Shown in pieces: positions 43,065-53,189 of a stretch of DNA of 64,000 bases. A model generated the notes under the pieces. The model was not told the origin of the DNA, ran no database searches, and saw only the letters and a program-made list of their open reading frames with translations. Each line of letters begins with the position of its first letter. Position 1 is the first letter of the stretch. The DNA is from Pseudomonas pergaminensis. GTDB lineage: Bacteria > Pseudomonadota > Gammaproteobacteria > Pseudomonadales > Pseudomonadaceae. The translations under genes and the position numbers were made by a program. The stretch spans positions 1,798,001 to 1,862,000 of the forward strand of contig NZ_CP078013.2 in assembly GCF_024112395.2 (NCBI RefSeq), given 5' to 3'.

Positions 43065-43380
43065 TCAGGCCAGGCGCTTCATGCCCGTTGTCTTGATCGC
43101 GTTGAGGTCGAAGGTCGCTGTGTACGTGCAACCGGCGGCATGGGCGCAGCGTTCGACCAGGCAGTCTGCAAAGTCGGCCTTGTTCGCCATAAACTTGCGC
43201 AGTGCCTGCCAGATGATCTCACCATGCTCCACGGTCAATTCGCGGGTCCGTAACAGGGTTTCCAGTACCGTCACCACATCGGTCTTACTCGACCCGGTCG
43301 CCTGCTTCCAGGCCAAGGGCGGTCCTGACTTGGACAGGAATGGTGATTTGACCTTTCGAGGTCAGTGTGGCGGTCGCCAT
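43065..43380 (-). pseudogene. vapBC toxin-antitoxin deletion relic
   Basis: Two gene remnants are fused by a deletion. From ATG 43380 the frame reads MATATLTSKGQITIPVQVRT and then ALGLEAGDRVE before a stop at 43285: the N-terminal swapped-hairpin half of an AbrB/VapB antitoxin. Overlapping in another frame, residues from about 43280 to 43065 read VVTVLETLLRTRELTVEHGE...NKADFADCLVERCAHAAGC and end TTGMKRLA, the C-terminal half of a PIN-domain VapC toxin. The toxin N-terminus with its first catalytic aspartate and the antitoxin C-terminus are lost, so neither part should work. Confidence 0.85.
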
Positions 43381-43540
43381 AGTGAAGATCTGCATCGTTA
43401 TATTCCTTACCCTGGGGTAAGGAGTGACCGAGGACAATATCCGTTGGTCCATAGGTCGCTCATCTGGCGTGGGTCAGGCGGAACAGGTAAAACACTAGCC
43501 CGAACTGTCCCCGCCCACAGGGTTTAAAGAGATACGAACC

Positions 43541-43933
43541 ATGACCGACCGCCACCTCATCATTCCCCCTTCCATGCACCCCATCGTCGAGCGCGCCGGC
43601 TACGTGCCCGGGGTAAAGGTCGGCAAGACGTTGTACTGCGCAGGCCAGGTCGGGCGGACGGCTGCATTGGCGGTGATCGAGGACCCCGAGGCGCAATTCG
43701 TCGCGGCCTGGGAAAATCTGCGGGAGGTTCTGGAGGAGGGCGACTGCACCTTCGACGACGTGGTGGACATGACCACCTATCACGTCGACATGAGCCAGCA
43801 CATGGCGGTATTTCGCGAGGTGAAAAACCGCTTGTTCCCACGCGGGCATTGCGCCTGGACCACGATCGGGGTGTCCGAACTGGCGCACCCCGGTCTACTG
43901 GTGGAAATCAAATGCGTGGCGGTACAGCGCTAA
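43541..43933 (+). CDS. RidA/YjgF-family protein
   Basis: 130 residues of the RidA (YjgF/UK114) trimeric fold: YCAGQVGR, EAQFVAAWENLREVLEEGDC, MTTYHVDMSQHMAVFREVKN and the end HPGLLVEIKCVAVQR. The arginine that RidA proteins use for imine/enamine hydrolysis is normally near the position of R101 (FPRGHCAWTTIGV), so activity is possible, but this belongs to a divergent subgroup. It stands alone, and AAAGAGA before the ATG gives a weak ribosome binding site. Its stop is one base from the convergent ppnN stop. Confidence 0.9.
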   Translation: MTDRHLIIPPSMHPIVERAGYVPGVKVGKTLYCAGQVGRTAALAVIEDPEAQFVAAWENLREVLEEGDCTFDDVVDMTTYHVDMSQHMAVFREVKNRLFPRGHCAWTTIGVSELAHPGLLVEIKCVAVQR

Positions 43934-43934
43934 G

Positions 43935-45308
43935 TCATTGCACCACGCGGTAGCACGGCACATACGCCGCGCCGCCTGGCAATTTCATGCGGTGCTGGGC
44001 GACGAAGGCCTGTAGCAGTTCGTCCAGCGGTTTCATGATGGCCGGGTCGCCGTGGATTTCATACGGGCCGTTCTGCTCGATCAGGCGGATGCCTTTGTCC
44101 TTGACGTTACCCGCCACGATCCCCGAGAACGCACGGCGCAGGTTGGCCGCGAGTTCGTGAGGCGCCAGCGCGTGGTTCAACTGCAGGCTGGCCATGTTCT
44201 CGTGGGTCGGGTCGAACGGGCGCTGGAAGCCCTCGTCGATCTTCAACAGCCAGTTGAAGTGGAACGCGTCGTTGCGTTCGCGGCGGAACTGCTTCACCGC
44301 CTTGAGGCCAGCAGTCATCTGGCGGGCTACTTCGGCCGGGTCATCAATGATGATCTGGTAGTGCGCCTGGGCCGCTTCGCCCAATGTGGCGCCGACGAAG
44401 GCGTGCAGTTGTTGCAGGTACGGCGCGGCATGTTTCGGCCCGGTGAGAATGACCGGGAACGGCAAGTCGCGGTTGTCCGGGTGCATCAAGATACCCAGCA
44501 GGTACAGGAACTCCTCTGCCGTACCGGCACCGCCTGGGAAGATGATGATGCCATGGCCGACGCGGACGAAGGCTTCCAGGCGTTTTTCGATGTCCGGCAA
44601 GATCACCAGCTCGTTGACGATCGGGTTCGGCGCTTCGGCCGCAATGATGCCCGGCTCGGTCAGGCCCAGGTAACGCCCGCCGGTGATCCGTTGTTTGGCG
44701 TGGGAAATGGTCGCGCCTTTCATCGGACCTTTCATCACGCCAGGGCCGCAGCCGGTGCATACGTCGAGGCTGCGCAGGCCCAGTTCATGGCCGACTTTCT
44801 TGGTGTATTTGTATTCTTCGGTGTTGATCGAGTGCCCGCCCCAGCACACCACGATCTTCGGCTCGACACCGGGGCGCAGCGTCCGGGCGTTGCGTAGCAG
44901 GTGGAACACGTAGTCGGTGATGCCCTGGGAATTGCTCAGGTCGATGCGCTGGCTGTCCAACTCGTTTTCGGTGTAGACGATGTCACGCAAGGCGCTGAAC
45001 AGCATTTCGCGGGTGCTGGCGATCATTTCGCCATCGACGAAGGCATCGGCCGGGGCGTTCAGCAATTCCAGGCGCACACCGCGGTCCTGCTGGTGGATGC
45101 GCACTTCAAAGTCTTTGTAGGCGTCGAGGATGGTCTTGGCGTTGTCGATGTGCGCGCCGGTGTTGAGGATCGCCAGGGCGCATTGGCGGAACAGGGTGTA
45201 GATGCTGCCGGAACCGGCTTCGCTCAGTTGCTGGACTTCACGTTGTGACAGGGTTTCGAGGCTGCCCTTGGGGCTGACGGAGGCATTGATGACTTGACGT
45301 TGGGGCAT
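43935..45308 (-). CDS. ppnN: Pyrimidine/purine nucleotide 5'-monophosphate nucleosidase
   Basis: 457 residues from MPQRQVINASVSPKGSLETL. The LOG-family catalytic core carries the nucleotide-binding signature PGGAGTAEEF (in IIFPGGAGTAEEFLYLLGIL), with the N- and C-terminal extensions that separate PpnN (YgdH) from small LOG proteins. It hydrolyses nucleoside monophosphates to base and ribose 5-phosphate; E. coli PpnN is controlled by (p)ppGpp. The ten-codon upstream extension is unlike the family and is rejected. Confidence 0.93.
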   Translation of the reverse strand: MPQRQVINASVSPKGSLETLSQREVQQLSEAGSGSIYTLFRQCALAILNTGAHIDNAKTILDAYKDFEVRIHQQDRGVRLELLNAPADAFVDGEMIASTREMLFSALRDIVYTENELDSQRIDLSNSQGITDYVFHLLRNARTLRPGVEPKIVVCWGGHSINTEEYKYTKKVGHELGLRSLDVCTGCGPGVMKGPMKGATISHAKQRITGGRYLGLTEPGIIAAEAPNPIVNELVILPDIEKRLEAFVRVGHGIIIFPGGAGTAEEFLYLLGILMHPDNRDLPFPVILTGPKHAAPYLQQLHAFVGATLGEAAQAHYQIIIDDPAEVARQMTAGLKAVKQFRRERNDAFHFNWLLKIDEGFQRPFDPTHENMASLQLNHALAPHELAANLRRAFSGIVAGNVKDKGIRLIEQNGPYEIHGDPAIMKPLDELLQAFVAQHRMKLPGGAAYVPCYRVVQ

Positions 45309-45458
45309 TCTGATTCCTTGAAAGCGCAGCCACCGCACCCCTAAGGGGCCGCGATGGCTTGAGAATGATGGGCGCCGATTTCGGTCGCACGAGACAGTTA
45401 TTTACCTCAGGCGCAAGGCCGAGCGCAAACACCGTCCAGTACCATCATGCCGCAGAAC

Positions 45459-46283
45459 TTACTGAATCAGCTTCCAGTTTTTGTAGAAAACCCGACGCAG
45501 GGTAAAGGCCATGCCGGCAAACCCAGCGATCACGGCGTTGAGAACCAGGGGCACCGGGGTCGGCCGCACGATATCGATGAACAGGCAGTAACGCTTGGCA
45601 TCGTTTTTGTTGAAAGACGCATGCATCAAGGTGTCATCGAAAATAAACAACGGGTCGTCGTGCCAGTAATGCTTGTGCTTACCCACCTGGATGTAGACGC
45701 CCTCGTGATGGGGCGCCGGAGCCATGTTGTAGAGCACGCGGAACATCATGCGCAGCGGGCCGAAGTGGAAGGACGTCGAGCGGTTTTCATTGAACACCGA
45801 CACGCCAATGGTCTTCACGAACGGCAGTTTTTCGCGCAGTTGCGGAATATCCAGGGTGGTTTCGATGGCTTGGCCGTACCACTGGAAAAACAGCATGCCG
45901 CGCTTCTTCTCGGCCATGCGTTCGTCCAGGTAACCGATGATTTCGTCCTTGTGGGCCATGGCGTTATCGATCACCTGTTGCAGGTCCTCGCGCCAGGCCG
46001 GTGGCAGGTCGGCCATCGTGTAGACGTGACGGTTACGCGAGCTCATCAGGTCGAACAGGGTGTTGAACGGCGCCAGCAGCCAGGTGTTGCGACCGCTGCC
46101 GATGAAGTATTTCTTGAGGGTGGGCGCGTCATACAGGCCATTACGCAGGAAGTCGTAGACGCCGCACACCACGACCAGGCCGAGAAACACCAGCGTGGTT
46201 TCGGGGAACACATCAATGATCAGCAGCACGCCGAGTACCCAGGCGATCGATACCGCTTTTTTACGCAAAGCAGGCTTATTCAT
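45459..46283 (-). CDS. lpxO: LpxO-like aspartyl/asparaginyl beta-hydroxylase (lipid A)
   Basis: 274 residues from MNKPALRKKAVSIAWVLGVL. A hydrophobic N-terminal segment (about 13-43, AWVLGVLLIIDVFPETTLVF) anchors the protein to the inner membrane. The catalytic domain has the iron/2-oxoglutarate histidines (YWHDDPLFIFDDTLMH) and FNENRSTSFHFGPL. It is the LpxO family, which adds a 2-hydroxyl to lipid A secondary acyl chains. The longer frame upstream has no matching start. It is divergent from fabV, with an interval of about 310 bp. Confidence 0.9.
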   Translation of the reverse strand: MNKPALRKKAVSIAWVLGVLLIIDVFPETTLVFLGLVVVCGVYDFLRNGLYDAPTLKKYFIGSGRNTWLLAPFNTLFDLMSSRNRHVYTMADLPPAWREDLQQVIDNAMAHKDEIIGYLDERMAEKKRGMLFFQWYGQAIETTLDIPQLREKLPFVKTIGVSVFNENRSTSFHFGPLRMMFRVLYNMAPAPHHEGVYIQVGKHKHYWHDDPLFIFDDTLMHASFNKNDAKRYCLFIDIVRPTPVPLVLNAVIAGFAGMAFTLRRVFYKNWKLIQ

Positions 46284-46593
46284 GTAACTCAGCTCCAGCA
46301 GGACGCCATTCGACAAGTCCGGATCCCTGGCTGCGAGTGGTGGGGTTTTTGAAACATGTTGAAACAACTGCGTCATGATAAGGCGTTCGAGGCTGGATAG
46401 GCGTTTTAAATATTGCGAAATTGTGAAGGCTTTACACAGTTTTTAACCCTTGTAGCACTGAGTGGATTGGATTTTGTAAACGGAAGATTTGCGACTATCG
46501 TGACGCTTCGGTTTTTTGGACGTCATAGACCGGTACGATTGAAGTTGAATGGCCACCACTGGCCTTCGGCACCTTGGAAGAGGCAGAAATTTT
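46284..46593. promoter_or_regulatory. Divergent interval between lpxO and fabV
   Basis: A 310-bp AT-richer interval without a supportable gene. It should contain the promoters of both genes. TTTACA (46430) and a later TTGGATTTTGTAAAC segment are possible promoter elements, but no pair is convincing. Confidence 0.4.
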
Positions 46594-47787
46594 ATGATCA
46601 TCAAACCGCGGGTTCGTGGCTTCATCTGTGTGACCGCTCACCCTGTTGGCTGTGAAGCGAACGTCAAAGAGCAGATCGACTACGTCACTCAGCACGGCGT
46701 TATCGAAGGCGGCCCGAAAAAGGTCCTGGTCCTCGGTGCATCCACCGGTTACGGCCTGGCCGCGCGCATCAGTGCTGCCTTTGGCTGCGGCGCCGACACC
46801 CTGGGCGTGTTTTTTGAGAAAGAAGGCGAAGAAGGCAAGCTGAGCTCCGCCGGCTGGTACAACAGCGCCGCGTTCGAGAAGTTTGCCGTCGAGAAAGGCC
46901 TATACGCCAAGAGCATCAACGGCGACGCGTTCTCCGACGAGATCAAGCGCCTGACCATCGAAACCATCAAGAAAGACCTGGGCAAGATCGACCTGGTTGT
47001 CTACAGCCTGGCCGCGCCACGCCGTACCGACCCGCAAGGCGTGGTGCACAACTCCACCCTCAAGCCGATCGGCAAGGCCGTGACCCTGCGCGGCATCAAC
47101 ACCGACAAAGGCGTTGTGGTCGACACCACCCTTGAGCCCGCCACCCAGGAAGAAATCGACGGCACCGTGAAAGTCATGGGCGGCGAAGACTGGCAGCTGT
47201 GGATCGACGCCCTGCGTGACGCCGACGTCCTGGCCGAAGGCGCCAAGACCACCGCGTTCACCTACCTCGGTGAAAAGCTGACCCAGGACATCTACTGGAA
47301 CGGCTCCATCGGCGAAGCCAAGAAAGACCTCGACAAGAAAGTCCTGACCCTGCGCGACAACCTCGCGGCACTCAAGGGCGACGCCCGTGTGTCGGTACTC
47401 AAGGCCGTGGTCACCCAGGCCAGCTCGGCGATCCCGATCATGCCGCTGTACCTGTCGCTGCTGTTCAAGGTGATGAAAGAGCAGGGCACCCACGAAGGTT
47501 GCATCGAGCAAGTCTACGGCCTGTTCAAGGACAGCCTGTACGGCAAAGAGCCTAAGCTCGACGCCGACGGCCGCCTGCGTGCCGACCTGGCCGAGCTGGA
47601 ACCCAAAGTCCAGGACGCCGTGGCAGCACTGTGGAACCAGGTCACCGACGACAACGTCAACGAGATCAGCGATTTTGCCGGCTACAAGGCGGAATTCCTG
47701 CGTTTGTTCGGTTTTGAAGTCGCTGGCGTCGATTACGAAGCGGATGTAAACCCGACCGTCAAGATCAATGGCCTGATCCAGGCCTGA
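46594..47787 (+). CDS. fabV: Trans-2-enoyl-ACP reductase, FabV type
   Basis: 397 residues from [20 protein letters not shown], the classic FabV N-terminus. The short-chain dehydrogenase-like fold has a nucleotide-binding region [20 protein letters not shown] and the FabV active-site spacing Y-x8-K in [15 protein letters not shown]. It carries out the last step of each fatty-acid elongation cycle using NAD(P)H. FabV enzymes resist triclosan and give pseudomonads their intrinsic resistance. The upstream 15-codon extension lacks family similarity. A REP-like element follows the stop. Confidence 0.96.
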   Translation: MIIKPRVRGFICVTAHPVGCEANVKEQIDYVTQHGVIEGGPKKVLVLGASTGYGLAARISAAFGCGADTLGVFFEKEGEEGKLSSAGWYNSAAFEKFAVEKGLYAKSINGDAFSDEIKRLTIETIKKDLGKIDLVVYSLAAPRRTDPQGVVHNSTLKPIGKAVTLRGINTDKGVVVDTTLEPATQEEIDGTVKVMGGEDWQLWIDALRDADVLAEGAKTTAFTYLGEKLTQDIYWNGSIGEAKKDLDKKVLTLRDNLAALKGDARVSVLKAVVTQASSAIPIMPLYLSLLFKVMKEQGTHEGCIEQVYGLFKDSLYGKEPKLDADGRLRADLAELEPKVQDAVAALWNQVTDDNVNEISDFAGYKAEFLRLFGFEVAGVDYEADVNPTVKINGLIQA

Positions 47788-47802
47788 ACACGGCCGAACC
47801 TG

Positions 47803-47908
47803 TAGCAACTGGCTTGCTGCGAGAGCCGGGCTTGCCCGCGATGCAGGCACCGAGGTGTAGCTGATACACCTCGGTGATGTCATCGCAGGCAAGCCAGCTC
47901 CCACACCC
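47803..47908. repeat. REP-type intergenic palindromes
   Basis: Contains AACTGGCTTGC, then CGGGCTTGCCCGCGAT, an internal hairpin CCGAGGTGTA...TACACCTCGG and finally ATCGCAGGCAAGCCAG: opposed REP units forming a larger hairpin. These are common between genes of fluorescent pseudomonads. Confidence 0.8.
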
Positions 47909-48028
47909 ACCCTTTCCGCCAGTTGATCTGTTTGTTATTCAGAGCCCTCCTACGCGTCAACGCGTGACCCCTGCCGACCAGAATCTGCCAGACTTCATCC
48001 GCTATCACTCACGCTAACGGAGGATCTG

Positions 48029-48652
48029 ATGACGATTCGTGCAGTAGTTTTTGATTTCGGCGGTGTCCTGTTCGATTGGAACCCGCATCACCTGTATCGC
48101 AAGCTGATTGCCGACGACCGTGAGCGGCAATGGTTTCTCGACAACATCTGCACCCAGGCCTGGAACACCGAGCAGGACGCTGGCCGCACCCTGGCAGATG
48201 GCACCCGCAGCCTGATCGAGCAACATCCCCATCATGAGCGCCTGATCCAGGCCTATTACGACCGTTGGCACGAAATGCTGCGTGGCCCGTTGCCAGACGG
48301 CGTGGCGATCCTCAACGCGTTGCACCAGGCCGACATGCCGCTGTTCGGGCTTACCAACTGGTCTGCCGAGACGTTCCCCTATGCGCGGGCCAATTACCCG
48401 TTCCTGCAGTACTTTCGCGACATCCTGGTGTCCGGCGAGCTGAAGCTGATCAAGCCGGATGCGTCGATCTATCACGCCAGCCTCAGCCAGGTACGCGCCC
48501 ACTTGCCGGATATCCAGCCGGCTGAAGTGGTGTTTATCGACGATGTTGCCGGCAATATCGAAGCGGCGGTTGCCTTGGGTTGGCAGGGGATTCACCACGT
48601 ATCGGCCGAGCGTACGGCGGCGCGCCTGCGCGAATTAGGCGTGGACTACTAG
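48029..48652 (+). CDS. HAD-superfamily hydrolase (subclass IA, YihX-like)
   Basis: 207 residues. HAD motif I is VVFDFGGVLFDW (D9 nucleophile, although the second Asp of DxD is replaced by Gly, as in YihX-like and some dehalogenase-like members), motif II FGLTNWS, motif III lysine in KLIKPDASIY, and motif IV VVFIDDVAGNIEAA. The family includes alpha-D-glucose 1-phosphate phosphatase and epoxide-hydrolase-like enzymes; the substrate here is uncertain. GGAGG precedes the ATG. Its stop overlaps the convergent LysR stop by four bases. Confidence 0.9.
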   Translation: MTIRAVVFDFGGVLFDWNPHHLYRKLIADDRERQWFLDNICTQAWNTEQDAGRTLADGTRSLIEQHPHHERLIQAYYDRWHEMLRGPLPDGVAILNALHQADMPLFGLTNWSAETFPYARANYPFLQYFRDILVSGELKLIKPDASIYHASLSQVRAHLPDIQPAEVVFIDDVAGNIEAAVALGWQGIHHVSAERTAARLRELGVDY

Positions 48653-49554
48653 CGCGCCCACTTCTCCATGGCGAAATCCACAAAGGCGCGCAGCTTGGGC
48701 AGGCGATAACGGTCCTGGCCGTAGAGCAGGTGCATCGGGCGGCTGGGCAGTCGATAGGTGGTCAGCAAGGCCACCAGCTTGCCGCTGTCCAGGTCCGGCT
48801 GCACCAGGGCATCGGCCAGCATGATGATGCCCATGCCGTTTACAGCCGCCTGGCGCAGACCTTGCGAGCTGTTGATGGTCAATGAGCCAGACACCGGAAT
48901 TTGCACCTCGCCGGCATCGTCGGTCATGCGCCAGAGCTTTTCGGAGTCGCGCCAGTTGTCACTTGCCGGGTAGGCGAACGCCAGGCAGTTGTGCCGCTGC
49001 AGGTCATCGGGGGTTTGCGGTGTGCCGTGTCGCGCCAGGTAGGCCGGTGACGCGCAGAGGGTGAGGGTGTAGTCCTGCAATGGCCTGGCGATCAGGCTGG
49101 AGGTTTCCAATTCGCCAAGACGGATCGCTACGTCGAAGCCGCTGTCGACCAAATCCATGCGCTCATTGCTCAGGACCACGTATAGGTTGATCTGCGGGTA
49201 GCGCCGGGAAAACTCGCTCAAGGCTGGTGTCAGGCGTTCGGTGCCGAACACGGGGGGCGCGGTGATACGCAGCGTGCCTTTGGGAATGTCGCTGTGGGCC
49301 TGCTCGGCCAGCTGCTCGGAGTCGGCCACCAAGCCCAGTACTTCCAGGCAACGCTGGTAATACTGCCCACCAAATTCCGTAAGGCTTTGTTTGCGCGTGG
49401 TGCGCTTGAGTAGGCTGACCCCCAGTCGCTGCTCCAGGGCGCGCAAATGGTTGCCGACCATGGTGGTGGACATCCCACAGGCCTGGGCCGCCGCCGTCAT
49501 GCTGCCGGTCTCGACCACTTTCACGTACACCGACATTGCCTGGAACAGATCCAT
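48649..49554 (-). CDS. LysR-family regulator (DNA-binding domain plus effector domain)
   Basis: 301 residues from MDLFQAMSVYVKVVETGSMT. The winged helix-turn-helix lies in residues 1-60 (MTAAAQACGMSTTMVGNHLR), followed by the effector domain from about 90 (GTLRITAPPVFGTERLTPAL). This subgroup (one-domain start MDxFxAM) often controls oxidative or aldehyde responses, but the target cannot be read. It is divergent from the ArgD-like aminotransferase, with 102 bp between the starts, so that gene is the obvious candidate target. Confidence 0.92.
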   Translation of the reverse strand: MDLFQAMSVYVKVVETGSMTAAAQACGMSTTMVGNHLRALEQRLGVSLLKRTTRKQSLTEFGGQYYQRCLEVLGLVADSEQLAEQAHSDIPKGTLRITAPPVFGTERLTPALSEFSRRYPQINLYVVLSNERMDLVDSGFDVAIRLGELETSSLIARPLQDYTLTLCASPAYLARHGTPQTPDDLQRHNCLAFAYPASDNWRDSEKLWRMTDDAGEVQIPVSGSLTINSSQGLRQAAVNGMGIIMLADALVQPDLDSGKLVALLTTYRLPSRPMHLLYGQDRYRLPKLRAFVDFAMEKWAR

Positions 49555-49656
49555 TATCAAGTCCTGGTTTAAAGTCATTGCAGAGATGTGCAGTTTATCC
49601 AGCTCAGGTGGCTAACGATACTGCAGTCATTCCTACGATGCACCGGAGCCCGCACC

Positions 49657-50826
49657 ATGACCGCCGCCTGCCTGATGACCACTTACCAACCCCTGGCCCT
49701 GAGCTTCACCCGCGGCCTCGGCACGCGCCTGTGGGACCAGCAGGGGCGCGAATACCTGGACGCCGTGGCCGGTGTGGCGGTGACCAATGTCGGCCACTCG
49801 CACCCCAGGCTGGTGACGGCGATCAGCGAGCAGGCTGGCTTGCTGTTGCATACCTCCAACCTCTACAGCATCGACTGGCAGCAACGGCTGGCCCAGCGTC
49901 TCACTCAACTGTCTGGCCTGGACCGCGCCTTTTTCAACAACTCCGGTGCCGAAGCCAACGAAACCGCGCTGAAACTTGCGCGCCTGCATGGCTGGAAAAA
50001 AGGCATCGAGGAACCCTTGGTGGTGGTGATGGAAAACGCCTTTCATGGCCGCACGCTCGGCACGATGGCGGCCAGCGATGGGCCGTCGGTGCGCTTGGGC
50101 TTCCAGCGCTTGCCGGGGGATTTTCTCAAGGTGGCCTTTGGTGATATCGCTGCGATAGAAGCCATCACACACGCATTCGGCGCGCGTATCGCAGCGGTAC
50201 TGCTGGAGCCTATCCAGGGTGAAAGCGGTGTGCTGCCGGCCCCGCCGGGCTACCTGCTGGCCCTGCGTGACCACTGCACGCGCTACGGCTGGCTGCTGAT
50301 GCTGGATGAAATCCAGACCGGCATCGGTCGCACCGGCGCCTGGTTCGCCTTCCAGCAGGAAGGCATTGTCCCGGATGTGATGACCCTGGCCAAAGGCCTC
50401 GGCAACGGCGTGCCGATCGGTGCCTGCCTGGCCCGGTCCGCCGTGGCCCAATTGTTCACACCGGGCAGCCACGGCAGCACCTTCGGCGGCAATCCCTTGG
50501 TGTGTCGGGTGGGGTGCACCGTACTGGACATCATCGAAGAACAAGGCTTGCTGCAGAACGCCGCGCAGCAGGGGGAACGCTTGCTGGCGCGGTTGCAGGT
50601 AGAGCTGAGCGAGCACCCGCATGTACTGGCGATTCGCGGGCGGGGGTTGATGATAGGTATTGAGCTGACCCACCCTTACCGGGACCTGGCCCTGCGTGCC
50701 GCTCAGGAGCATGGGTTGTTGATCAATGTGACGCGCGGCAAGGTCATACGCCTGCTGCCGCCACTGACCCTGGATGCCAAGGAAGTCGAGATGATCGTGC
50801 GAGCCATTACCCGTCTATTGGATTGA
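49657..50826 (+). CDS. Class III aminotransferase, ArgD-like
   Basis: 389 residues from [24 protein letters not shown] stands 8 bases before this ATG. PLP-binding residues: K246 in [16 protein letters not shown]217 in [14 protein letters not shown] and the [13 protein letters not shown] phosphate-binding segment. Family members transaminate acetylornithine, succinylornithine, ornithine or GABA; the substrate is not fixed by sequence alone. It is probably a paralogue of the main ArgD, because it lies away from arginine genes and under a divergent LysR regulator. Confidence 0.9.
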   Translation: MTAACLMTTYQPLALSFTRGLGTRLWDQQGREYLDAVAGVAVTNVGHSHPRLVTAISEQAGLLLHTSNLYSIDWQQRLAQRLTQLSGLDRAFFNNSGAEANETALKLARLHGWKKGIEEPLVVVMENAFHGRTLGTMAASDGPSVRLGFQRLPGDFLKVAFGDIAAIEAITHAFGARIAAVLLEPIQGESGVLPAPPGYLLALRDHCTRYGWLLMLDEIQTGIGRTGAWFAFQQEGIVPDVMTLAKGLGNGVPIGACLARSAVAQLFTPGSHGSTFGGNPLVCRVGCTVLDIIEEQGLLQNAAQQGERLLARLQVELSEHPHVLAIRGRGLMIGIELTHPYRDLALRAAQEHGLLINVTRGKVIRLLPPLTLDAKEVEMIVRAITRLLD

Positions 50827-50838
50827 AATGACATTCAC

Positions 50839-50938
50839 CCTGTGGGAGCGGGCTTGCCCGCGATAGCGGTGTATCAGTCGAAATATTGGCAAACTGACAC
50901 GCCGCCATCGCGGGCGAGCCCGCTCCCACAGGGGATCT
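50839..50938. repeat. REP pair forming a long inverted repeat
   Basis: CCCTGTGGGAGCGGGCTTGC at the left and its complement GCAAGCCCGCTCCCACAGGG-like end at the right (CGAGCCCGCTCCCACAGGGG) enclose a short AT-rich spacer. It lies between the stops of the aminotransferase and the convergent LysR gene and may also end transcription. Confidence 0.85.
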
Positions 50939-50947
50939 CCATGGTTG

Positions 50948-51862
50948 TCAGGGATCGTTTCCGTTCAGCCACTCCTGGTTCATCGTCTCGGTATCCCCCA
51001 AATACTCCAACAACCACGCCATGGCCGGTGAAAGCTTGCTCTGCGCCCAGGCCACGCACGACGGGCTGGCCGGAAACGGTCGGCTCAGTCGCAACGCCAC
51101 CAGCTCACCGCGTTCGATCCACGGCAGCACCTGGTGCGCCGGCGCCATGCCGACACACAGGCCATCGCGCAGGCAATCGATTGCCGAGGACCAATTCGGC
51201 ACAACCAACCGGCGCTGGTTATCCAGGGTCCAGGTGTCGCGCTTGGGCAGGTTGCGCGAAGTGTCGGTCATGCACAGCGAAGCAAAGGGGCGCAGCTGAT
51301 CGTCGCTCAGCAACCCGTCGACGCTCGCCAGCGGATGCCGCGCGCTGACCACGCAGAGCCAGTTCAACAAGCCCATGTCGCGAAAGGTAAAGTGACTGGC
51401 CACCGGCACCGCGCTGGTGGCGCCGATCACAATGTCAGTGCGCTCATCCGCCAACGCATCCCACACGCCGTTGTACACCTCGTACTCCAGCAACAGCTCG
51501 ACCTCGGGAAACTGCCGGTAGAAATCCACCACCAACTGCCGGCAGCGCTGGGGTTTGACGATGGAGTCCACCGCCACCTTCAACTGGCCACTCCAGCCAT
51601 TGGCGACCTGCTGGCACAAGCGCCGTGTGCCGAGCATTTTTTTCATCACGCCACGGGCTTCGTCGATAAACAAGCGGCCCGCAGGTGTCAGCTCGACGTC
51701 GCGGTGGCGCCGCACGAACAGCGGCACCGCCAACCATTCTTCAAGCTGGCGCACCGTATAGCTGATGGCCGACGGCACCCGGTGCAGTTCCTGGGCGGCC
51801 GCGCTGAAACTGCCATGCCGCGCCACTGCATCGACCACATCCAGGGAATATTCGGACCACAT
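50948..51862 (-). CDS. punR: PunR-like LysR regulator
   Basis: 304 residues from MWSEYSLDVVDAVARHGSFS, the start typical of the YdhB/PunR group. The helix-turn-helix is SFSAAAQELHRVPSAISYTV and the effector domain runs from about 90. In E. coli PunR (YdhB) activates the divergent purine nucleoside transporter gene punC (ydhC) in response to purines. Here the divergent neighbour is also a PunC-like MFS gene, 122 bp away, so the same relation is likely. The five-codon upstream extension is ignored. Confidence 0.82.
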   Translation of the reverse strand: MWSEYSLDVVDAVARHGSFSAAAQELHRVPSAISYTVRQLEEWLAVPLFVRRHRDVELTPAGRLFIDEARGVMKKMLGTRRLCQQVANGWSGQLKVAVDSIVKPQRCRQLVVDFYRQFPEVELLLEYEVYNGVWDALADERTDIVIGATSAVPVASHFTFRDMGLLNWLCVVSARHPLASVDGLLSDDQLRPFASLCMTDTSRNLPKRDTWTLDNQRRLVVPNWSSAIDCLRDGLCVGMAPAHQVLPWIERGELVALRLSRPFPASPSCVAWAQSKLSPAMAWLLEYLGDTETMNQEWLNGNDP

Positions 51863-51984
51863 GGCGGTTGCCTTCAAAAATATTGATAAGAGTGTCCAAT
51901 TATTATCGCTTCACACATCAACTGCCAGCTTCATAATGGGCGCCAGTCAGCAAATAGTTTGATGGCAGGATTAGCAAGGCTTCG

Positions 51985-53169
51985 ATGAAAAATTCTTTTG
52001 GTTTCACTGGGTATTTGGCGGGGCTGAGCATGCTCGGTTACCTCGCCATGGACATGTACTTGCCGGCGTTCGGCGCTATGGGCGAGCAGTTGCAGATTGG
52101 CGCAGGCGCGGTAGGCGCCAGCTTGAGTATTTTCCTCGCCGGCTTTGCGGTGGGGCAGTTGTTATGGGGGCCATTGTCCGATCGCCTGGGTCGCAAGCCG
52201 ATCCTGCTCGCTGGCCTGAGCCTGTTTGTACTGGGCTGTGCGGGGATGTTCTGGGTCGAGACCGCGCCGCAATTGCTGGCGCTGCGCTTCATCCAGGCGA
52301 TCGGCGTGTGTTCCGCCGCCGTCAGTTGGCAGGCGCTGGTGATCGATCGCTACCCGGCAGATAAGGCTCATCGTGTGTTCGCCAGCATCATGCCGCTGAT
52401 GTCGTTGTCGCCTGCGTTGGCGCCGCTGTTGGGCGCTATGGTGCTGAATCACTTTGGTTGGCAGGCGATCTTCGGTGTATTGCTGGGGGTGTCGGTGCTG
52501 CTGTTGCTGCCGACATTGTTCCTGCGCACGGTGGCGAAGCGTCCGACGGAGGAACGCAAACCCATGCGCCTCGGTTACGGGCAGTTGCTCACTTCCCGCG
52601 TGTTTACCGGAAATGTGCTGATCTTCGCCGCCTGTTCGGCGAGTTTTTTTGCTTGGCTGACCGCGTCACCGTTCATCTTGGGTGGCATGGGCTACAGCCC
52701 GAATGACATCGGCCTGAGCTACGTGCTGCCGACGCTGGCATTTCTGGTGGGCGGTTACAGCTGCCGCAGTGCCTTGCAGCACTTACCGGGCAAGACGTTG
52801 CTGCCCTGGTTGCTGCTGGCGTATTGCATCAGCATGGTGGCGTTGTATCTGGTTGCCACGCTGACGGTGCCGACCCTCACCACCTTGCTGATTCCGTTCT
52901 GCCTGATGGCGCTGGTCAACGGTGCCAGTTACCCCATCGTCGTGGCGAATGCGCTGATGCCGTTTGCGGAAAATTCCGGCAAGGCGGCGGCATTGCAAAA
53001 CACCCTGCAACTGGGTCTGTGTTTCCTCAGCAGCCTGCTGGTGTCGTCGATGATCGAGCAACCGCTGCTGATTACCGTAATCGTGATGCTGGCGACCGCG
53101 CCACTGGCGGTGTTGGGTTACTGGCTGGCGAGGCCGAAAACCGATAGCTCCGAACTGGCTCGAATCTGA
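51985..53169 (+). CDS. punC: PunC-like MFS transporter (DHA1, Bcr/CflA group)
   Basis: 394 residues with twelve membrane helices. The Bcr/CflA-type start [20 protein letters not shown] and the loop 2-3 motif [20 protein letters not shown] identify the group. Bcr/CflA proteins were named as drug exporters, but E. coli PunC (YdhC) carries purine nucleosides into the cell. The PunR-like gene beside it, and a Tsx-like channel and purine permease downstream, favour nucleoside transport here. Transport direction remains an inference. Confidence 0.83.
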   Translation: MKNSFGFTGYLAGLSMLGYLAMDMYLPAFGAMGEQLQIGAGAVGASLSIFLAGFAVGQLLWGPLSDRLGRKPILLAGLSLFVLGCAGMFWVETAPQLLALRFIQAIGVCSAAVSWQALVIDRYPADKAHRVFASIMPLMSLSPALAPLLGAMVLNHFGWQAIFGVLLGVSVLLLLPTLFLRTVAKRPTEERKPMRLGYGQLLTSRVFTGNVLIFAACSASFFAWLTASPFILGGMGYSPNDIGLSYVLPTLAFLVGGYSCRSALQHLPGKTLLPWLLLAYCISMVALYLVATLTVPTLTTLLIPFCLMALVNGASYPIVVANALMPFAENSGKAAALQNTLQLGLCFLSSLLVSSMIEQPLLITVIVMLATAPLAVLGYWLARPKTDSSELARI

Positions 53170-53189
53170 AGTGACAACGCGGTCAAAAC

